A stretch of 64,000 nucleotides of DNA, taken from positions 1 to 64,000 of the forward strand of contig NZ_LZLQ01000065.1 of assembly GCF_001673315.1 (NCBI RefSeq), in the 5' to 3' direction. Positions within the stretch are counted from its first letter, which is position 1; each line of letters starts with the position of its first letter. The position numbers were made by a program, and so were the translations under genes. Of this stretch, positions 59,148 through 64,000 are shown one piece after another. The notes below the pieces were generated by a model that saw only the letters and a program-made list of their open reading frames with translations, did no database searches and was not told the origin of the DNA. The DNA comes from Mycobacterium asiaticum. Lineage in GTDB: Bacteria; Actinomycetota; Actinomycetes; Mycobacteriales; Mycobacteriaceae.

Positions 59148-59220
59148 ACCACCGTGTGTAAGTGGCCGCGATGAGCGAACCGCATCGCGACGCTGAACAG
59201 CAGACGGCTACCCGGCGAAA

Positions 59221-60645
59221 TCAGATGCCAGGGATGCCAGGGATGTTGAACCCTCCGCGGCCGCCGCCGCCGCGGCCGCCACCTTTGCCACCGCCCTTGC
59301 CGTGGCCACCGCCTCCGCCGCCGCCGGGAAACTTCCCTATATTGGGCGGCTTGCCGCCACCACCGCCACGGCCCGGCGGATCCAGCGGGAACTGGGGAGT
59401 GAAGATCGGCGGGACCACCGGCACCGGCACGGGAATCGGGACCGGAGCGGGCGCGGCCGGAACCGGAGCCTGCGGAACCGGTGCGGGCGCCTCCGGAACC
59501 TGGACCGGCGCTTGGGGCACGTTCACCGGCGCCTGGGGAACCTCCACCGGCGGCTGCTCGGGGGCCGGCGCGGGCAGTTGCTCAGGAACCGGCGCCGGTG
59601 TTTGTTCGGGAACCGGCGCGGGCGCCTGCTGCGGCGCCGGAGCGGGCGCCTGGGGCACCTGCTGGGTCGGCACCACGATCGCCTGGCCGGGTTCGGGCCG
59701 GTTGCTGGAAGTGTGCCGGATGCTGACCGCCAACGAGACGACCAGCGACGCCACTCCGATAACGAAGATCGACGCCAGGACGCTGCCGAGCAGCGCAAAT
59801 GGCTTCCGATCGTCCTGATCAGCGTCGACCTCGTCTACGTCGACGGCGCTATAGGCCAGACCGGAGTCGACATTCTCGAAGTGGGCCGGGTCGAGCGGCA
59901 ACGGCAGGTGGACCCCGGTGCCGGGGTCCTGCGCCCAGGCCTGCGCCGCGGTGGACGACACCAGCAACGGAGTGTTGGCCGACGCCAAAGCCGCGCCCCG
60001 AGCGAGGGCAGTCTCCGGCTCTTCGGGCGCCGTGACCGGAAGGGAGGTGGCAGCTTCCAGGGCCGGCTTGATCATGGGCACGTCCACCCCGGAGCCGACG
60101 ACGAACACCGCGTCCGGGCGCGTTGCCAGCGCCTCGGCCTCCGACACCAGTGCAGCCAGTTGGGCCACCGCGGTCTCGTCGTCGTCGACCAGCGGCTGAC
60201 GGTGAATGTCGGCGATCGAGCCGTCGGCACTGTCCACTACGGCCAGCGTCGCGGCGTCCGGTTCGATTAACAGCAATGCCGTCTGGGCGTAGTTGGTCTC
60301 GCTGCCGACCGAATGTGCGAGCGCAGCAGCAGCCAGAAATGCCGAGATCAACATGACGTTCTCGACCTTGCGGGTGGCCAACGCGTCGCGCAGTGCGGCG
60401 GCCTGGGCTGGATCCCACCAGGTCACACCGGTCGAGGCCAGCTCATAGCCGCCTTCGGCCGCGCCTTCACGGGTGCCCAGGATCGCTGAGATGACTTGAT
60501 CGGCTGCCTCGGTCGATGCGGTACGAGGGTCGGTGGCGACGTCGAACTTCTCTTCGTCGACCAGGGCGCCGTCGCCATTTTCGCCTTCAACCAGGACCAT
60601 TCGGACAGCCGAGGGCGCCATCGACACGCCAAGAACGGTGTCCAC
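59221..60645 (-). CDS. Hsp70-fold (DUF7159-like) membrane protein, Pro/Gly tail, copy A
   Basis: A 474-residue protein. Residues 1-245 have an actin/Hsp70-like pattern: VLGVSMAPSAVRMVLVEGEN at the phosphate-1 site, and VVGSGVDVPMIKPALEAATS plus the EPETALARGAALA helix at the adenosine site. The central phosphate-2 Gly motif is degenerate (IEPDAATLAVVDSADGSIAD). A membrane helix lies at about 283-307 (LLGSVLASIFVIGVASLVVS). The exported tail has Pro/Val repeats (APVPEQTPAPVPEQLPAPAP) then Gly-rich GGGGGGHGKGGGKGGGRGG. Paralogous to the next gene upstream. I believe Rv0312 is a relative. Function unknown. Confidence 0.78.
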   Translation of the reverse strand: MDTVLGVSMAPSAVRMVLVEGENGDGALVDEEKFDVATDPRTASTEAADQVISAILGTREGAAEGGYELASTGVTWWDPAQAAALRDALATRKVENVMLISAFLAAAALAHSVGSETNYAQTALLLIEPDAATLAVVDSADGSIADIHRQPLVDDDETAVAQLAALVSEAEALATRPDAVFVVGSGVDVPMIKPALEAATSLPVTAPEEPETALARGAALASANTPLLVSSTAAQAWAQDPGTGVHLPLPLDPAHFENVDSGLAYSAVDVDEVDADQDDRKPFALLGSVLASIFVIGVASLVVSLAVSIRHTSSNRPEPGQAIVVPTQQVPQAPAPAPQQAPAPVPEQTPAPVPEQLPAPAPEQPPVEVPQAPVNVPQAPVQVPEAPAPVPQAPVPAAPAPVPIPVPVPVVPPIFTPQFPLDPPGRGGGGGKPPNIGKFPGGGGGGGHGKGGGKGGGRGGGGRGGFNIPGIPGI

Positions 60646-60856
60646 TACTCCCCCATTCGAATGCTCGGATCCCCCAACCCGCTAGTAACAACGTACCCAC
60701 CACGGGGGCGGCATTCCCTTTGAGTTCGTTGTGTAATTGGACTCACTGCGTGGGTAGTGAGGGCTTTCGGTGTGAAGCAGCGCAGGGGATTTCGCGATTT
60801 CCGCGCCGCGGCTACACAGTCAAAGCCCAGGCTGCACGCCCATTCGGCCCGTTCTT

Positions 60857-62662
60857 CTACCTGTGACCGTGGCCGCCGCCACCGCCGCCGAAGCCACCGC
60901 CGCCGCCGCCGAAGGGACTGTGACCGCCGCCACCGCCGCCGCCGATGCGTCCGCGACCGCCGCCACCACCACCGCCGAAGCCGCCGCCACCGAACGGACC
61001 GTGAGCGCCACCACCACCGAAGGGCCCTCGACCAGCGCCCGGGCCACCGCCGCCGCCGAAGGGCCCGCGATCAGCACCCGGCCCACCGCCACCGCCAAAG
61101 GGCCCTCGACCAGCGCCCGGGCCACCGCCGCCGCCGAAGGGCCCGCGATCAGCGCCCGGGCCACCGCCGCCGAAGGGACCGTGACCGCCGCCACCGCCTC
61201 CGCCGCCAAAGGGACCGCGATCAGCACCGGGAACGCCACCGAAGGGCCCGCGACTCCCGCCGAAGGGACCGCGGCCTGGATTCGGTGACGGAACCTGTTG
61301 TGGCGGAGTCCGGATAACCGGCGCCTGCGGGACCGGGTTCTCGACGCGCGGTGGCGTAGCGGGGATCGGGGCGCGTGGGGCTGGCAGCTGGGGTTGCTGG
61401 CGCGGCACCTGGACCACCGGCGGCCGCAGCAACGAGTCTGGGCCGGGGATCCTTACCGGCGGCACCACGATGGGAACGACGGGCGGGGCCGCGATCGGTT
61501 CGGGTAGCCGCGGAGCCGGCAAGTCCGGGGCAGGTAAGGCGGGAGCCGGCAAGGCGGGAGCAGGCAAGACGGGAGCCGGCAAGGCGGGAGCCGCGGGAGC
61601 CGGCGCGGGCAAGGCGGGAGCCGCCGGAGCCGGCGCGGGATTGGGCGTCACGGCGCGCGGTACCGCCGGGCCCGGTACGTCGATCTTGTGTTGCGGTGCG
61701 GCCACCTGGGTAGGTGCCGGCGCAGGCGCGGCGGGTTCGACGAAGTGGTTTTCTTTCGGTCGGGGCTGCAACGCAACCGTCGGACGGATGTTGATCGCCA
61801 GCGCGACTTCCAGCGCGACCACCGCCGCGATTGCCACCACCGCCAATCCACTGCCCACCAGTAGCGCTGGCCTGCGCCGTTCCTTCGTAGCAACGACTTC
61901 GTCCGAGACGTCGCCGTAGGCCAGGTCGGTCGCGACCACCTCGTCGGGATCCTGCGCGTAGGCCAGGGCTGAGGTGGACGACGCGAACAGCGGCGAGTGC
62001 CCCGCTGCCAGCGCGGCCCCGCGGGCCAGCGCCATGTTGGGTTCCTCGGGCAGGCTCACGGGCAGCGTGGTGGCAGCCTCCAGCGCCGGTTTGATCATCG
62101 GCACATCGACGCCGGAACCCACCACGTAGAGGCCGTCTGGACGGGTGCTCATGGCTTCGGCGCCCGAAACTAGGCCGGCCAGCTCGGCCACTGCGGTGTC
62201 ATCGTCTTCGGCCAGCGCGCGGCGGCGCACGTCGCACAGCGACCCGTCGCTGGTATTCACCACGGCCAGGGTGGCGCTCTGGGGCTCGATGAACAGCACG
62301 CCGGTCCGCTGGTAGCCGACGGATTCACCGACCGCCTGGGCCATCGCGACCGAGGCCAGGAAGGCCGAGACCAGCATGACGTTTTCGACCTTGCGGGCGG
62401 CCAGCACGTCACGCAGGGCGGCCGCCTGGGTTTGATCAGTCCAGCTGACTCCGATAGAAGACAACCGCAGCCCCGCGTCGACGGCGCTTTCGCGGGTGCC
62501 CAGAATGGCCGCCACTACCTGGTCGGAGGCCACGGTAGCGGCTGTATCGCGGGGCAGCCGGAAGCTGTCTTCGTCAACGATGACGCCGTTGGCGTCTTCG
62601 CCCTCGACCAATGCGATGCGGACATCCGTGGGCGCCACTGACACCCCGAGCACGACGTCCAA
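60857..62662 (-). CDS. Hsp70-fold (DUF7159-like) membrane protein, Gly/Pro tail, copy B
   Basis: A 601-residue paralogue of the preceding entry. The N-terminal domains match closely: VLGVSVAPTDVRIALVEGED, RKVENVMLVSAFLASVAMAQ and VVGSGVDVPMIKPALEAATT. A membrane helix lies at about 265-290. The tail is longer, with PAPALPAPALPAPDLPAPRL repeats followed by about ten GPFGGGGG..ADRGPFGG units and a GGGGHGHR end. The start is ambiguous: TTG 62662 (LDVVLGVSV) aligns with the paralogue and follows GGGGAGGGG; ATG 62701 would add 13 residues. The 211 bp between the copies (60646-60856) hold no gene I can support. Confidence 0.78.
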   Translation of the reverse strand: MDVVLGVSVAPTDVRIALVEGEDANGVIVDEDSFRLPRDTAATVASDQVVAAILGTRESAVDAGLRLSSIGVSWTDQTQAAALRDVLAARKVENVMLVSAFLASVAMAQAVGESVGYQRTGVLFIEPQSATLAVVNTSDGSLCDVRRRALAEDDDTAVAELAGLVSGAEAMSTRPDGLYVVGSGVDVPMIKPALEAATTLPVSLPEEPNMALARGAALAAGHSPLFASSTSALAYAQDPDEVVATDLAYGDVSDEVVATKERRRPALLVGSGLAVVAIAAVVALEVALAINIRPTVALQPRPKENHFVEPAAPAPAPTQVAAPQHKIDVPGPAVPRAVTPNPAPAPAAPALPAPAPAAPALPAPVLPAPALPAPALPAPDLPAPRLPEPIAAPPVVPIVVPPVRIPGPDSLLRPPVVQVPRQQPQLPAPRAPIPATPPRVENPVPQAPVIRTPPQQVPSPNPGRGPFGGSRGPFGGVPGADRGPFGGGGGGGGHGPFGGGGPGADRGPFGGGGGPGAGRGPFGGGGGPGADRGPFGGGGGPGAGRGPFGGGGAHGPFGGGGFGGGGGGGRGRIGGGGGGGHSPFGGGGGGFGGGGGGHGHR

Positions 62663-62726
62663 TACCCCTCCCCAAACTTCCACCCGCAGACCGAATTCCA
62701 TTGTGCGCGCGGAAGCTGTGCGGCGG

Positions 62727-63299
62727 CTACGTGATTCGTATGAAGTTTTGATACGACCGCGACGGAGTGGGTCCGCGCTGTCCCTGATACTTCGACCCGG
62801 CGCGGGAACTGCCGTACGGATGTTCAGCCGGGCTGGTCAGACGCAGGATGCATAACTGGCCGATTTTCATGCCCGGCCACAGCGTGATCGGCAGGTTGGC
62901 GACGTTAGAGAGTTCCAGGGTGATGTGGCCGCTGAAGCCGGGGTCGATGAAGCCCGCGGTCGAATGCGTTAGCAGTCCCAACCGGCCCAGCGACGATTTG
63001 CCTTCCAACCGTCCAGCCAGATCGTCGGGCAGGGTGCACACTTCGAGCGTCGAGCCGAGCACGAACTCACCCGGATGCAGCACGAACGGTTCACCAGCTT
63101 CGGGCTCGACCAGGCTGGTCAGCTCGTCCTGCTGTTTCGCCGGGTCGATGTGGGTGTAACGGGTGTTGTTGAACACCCGGAACATCGAGTCGAGTCGCAC
63201 ATCGATGCTGGACGGCTGGACCAGGGTGTCGTCGAACGGGTCGAGGGCCAACCGGCCCGCGGCGATTTCGGCCCTGAGGTCGCGATCGGAGAGCAGCAC
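62727..63299 (-). CDS. dcd: dCTP deaminase/dUTPase Dcd
   Basis: A 190-residue enzyme. In mycobacteria it is bifunctional, turning dCTP into dUMP. Marks are [20 protein letters not shown] at the start, [37 protein letters not shown] (nucleotide-binding and catalytic-Glu region) and [20 protein letters not shown]. Length equals that of M. tuberculosis Dcd (Rv0321). It supplies dUMP for thymidylate synthesis. It is about 65 bp upstream of the Hsp70-fold gene on the same strand, so the three genes may be transcribed together. Confidence 0.95.
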   Translation of the reverse strand: MLLSDRDLRAEIAAGRLALDPFDDTLVQPSSIDVRLDSMFRVFNNTRYTHIDPAKQQDELTSLVEPEAGEPFVLHPGEFVLGSTLEVCTLPDDLAGRLEGKSSLGRLGLLTHSTAGFIDPGFSGHITLELSNVANLPITLWPGMKIGQLCILRLTSPAEHPYGSSRAGSKYQGQRGPTPSRSYQNFIRIT

Positions 63300-63335
63300 C
63301 CGACGAGCGTATCTGCCGTACGGGTGCGTGTTCGG

Positions 63336-63989
63336 TCAGCGGACGTAGATTTCGTCGCCGCTCGGGTATCCGCCGCCGGTGGTGGTGACGTGGACATGGT
63401 CATAGTGGCCGTAGCCGCCGGATTGAGCGCCGCCGCCGGGCGTGTAGTAAACGTCGCGCCAGATGGCGTCTTGGATGCCGAACCGATCCGCGTTCTGCAT
63501 CACGAAGGTGACGATCGCGTTGCCCAACTCGATGCCCGCGTCGGAGCTCGGGTCCGGGATCATCACGTCGACCGCCAGACCGTCCGGATGCCATCGCAGC
63601 GCATCGGGCCGGACGCCGCCGATCTGGTGAATCTCCGGGAAAAGTGCGCTGATGGCGCGCGCCACCAGGATGGTGCGGACCTGTAAACCGGCCTCGGGAG
63701 CAACCCCGACCGGGAACCCCGTGGCTCCGACGAGGCCAGCGCGGGAGCGCGATGCAGGGGCGACCTCTTCGAGGTTGAATTTCATTCGAGATGTGTCGAA
63801 TTGCGGCGCCGCGGCTGCGGTGGCGAGCTCTATGCCCCACGGGCCCCCAGAAGCCACCTTCTGGTCGCTCCGCCCGACGGCGGCATGGATGTCACCGCCG
63901 ACGGCGAAGAACACGGCCCCAGAGGCTATGGCTGCACCCAGCACCGCCGGGGCTTTCCGCCTCTTCCTAGCTAACGCGTGCCTGCCCAC
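63336..63989 (-). CDS. Exported M15-like/ARB-type domain protein (Rv0320-like)
   Basis: A 217-residue protein. The basic N-terminus and hydrophobic segment (VLGAAIASGAVFFAVGG) form a signal peptide or anchor. The C-terminal domain (about 105-217) carries LRWHPDGLAVDVMIPDP, WRDVYYTPGG and GHYDHVHVTTTGG. These give the HxxxxxxxD and HxH metal-ligand pattern of D-Ala-D-Ala carboxypeptidase-like M15 folds, as found in the small domain associated with mycobacterial wall enzymes. GTG 63989 is the first start after an in-frame stop, so the gene is complete. Length matches Rv0320 (220). Activity is not known. Confidence 0.85.
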   Translation of the reverse strand: MGRHALARKRRKAPAVLGAAIASGAVFFAVGGDIHAAVGRSDQKVASGGPWGIELATAAAAPQFDTSRMKFNLEEVAPASRSRAGLVGATGFPVGVAPEAGLQVRTILVARAISALFPEIHQIGGVRPDALRWHPDGLAVDVMIPDPSSDAGIELGNAIVTFVMQNADRFGIQDAIWRDVYYTPGGGAQSGGYGHYDHVHVTTTGGGYPSGDEIYVR

Positions 63990-64000
63990 GGATGGTCACA

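Noticed and set aside
60863-61288. Plus-strand Ala/Thr frame opposite the Gly-rich tail
   Set aside because: It is a shadow of the GPFGGGG repeats, without a ribosome site or conserved residues.

Overview
The window is high-GC DNA from a Mycobacterium, most likely a slow-growing non-tuberculous species. The evidence is a PPE-SVP protein, a 13E12/DUF222 protein, the complete iniBAC locus with its divergent LuxR-type regulator, mycolate and rhamnose cell-wall genes, frequent GTG starts, and gene-by-gene correspondence with the Rv0320-Rv0393 segment of M. tuberculosis H37Rv. All Rv numbers, and all remarks on gene order in other species, are recalled knowledge and not a search. No tRNA, rRNA, insertion sequence, CRISPR array or replication origin was recognised.

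Layout. 0-7.8 kb: a DUF222 protein cut by the window edge, a secreted Gly/Pro/Ser-rich protein, ndhA, the translationally coupled purT-rhodanese-metZ unit and a PPE gene. 7.8-21.1 kb: housekeeping genes (purA, site-2 protease, CDF metal exporter, fba, DedA, GH76, rRNA/tRNA methyltransferase, pyrE, the mycolate-transport factor ttfA, an enoyl-CoA hydratase). 21.1-30.3 kb: the heat-shock block (clpB, a flavohaemoglobin-like protein, an aldose epimerase, hspR-dnaJ1-grpE-dnaK). HspR-type HAIR palindromes stand in front of both clpB and dnaK. 30.4-37.6 kb: membrane and transport genes (DUF1275, ansP2, lpqJ), then a three-gene cassette. The cassette holds two paralogous proteins with a single membrane helix and a Thr-rich tail, and one Hsp70-like/helix/Thr-Pro-tail protein. 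37.6-46.9 kb: iniC, iniA, iniB, an IniB-like small protein and the divergent regulator iniR. 47-51.4 kb: the Fe-S reductase Rv0338c homologue and aspC. 51.5-57.8 kb: rmlA and a small catabolic/regulatory island (SnoaL-like, mycothiol-dependent-isomerase-like, tautomerase, SDR, HxlR, TetR, amidohydrolase). 57.8-64 kb: udgA, two tandem Hsp70-fold/helix/low-complexity-tail proteins, dcd and an exported M15-like protein.

The block from about 7.8 to 25.1 kb runs in the opposite relative orientation to M. tuberculosis, with a PPE gene at one junction. Recalled M. smegmatis gene order agrees with this window.

The strongest candidate for something undescribed is a set of three proteins with a degenerate actin/Hsp70-type ATPase domain, one membrane helix and an exported low-complexity tail. 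One sits beside the iniBAC dynamin-like operon and two beside udgA/dcd. Several regulatory sites are also clear from sequence alone: an ATATATGC/GCATATAT operator with a probable leaderless start on the CDF exporter, twin TAACG-N4-CGTTA operators between an SDR gene and an HxlR regulator, a 13-bp hairpin between iniB and iniA, and repeated AGGGGAT motifs in both upstream regions of the ini locus.
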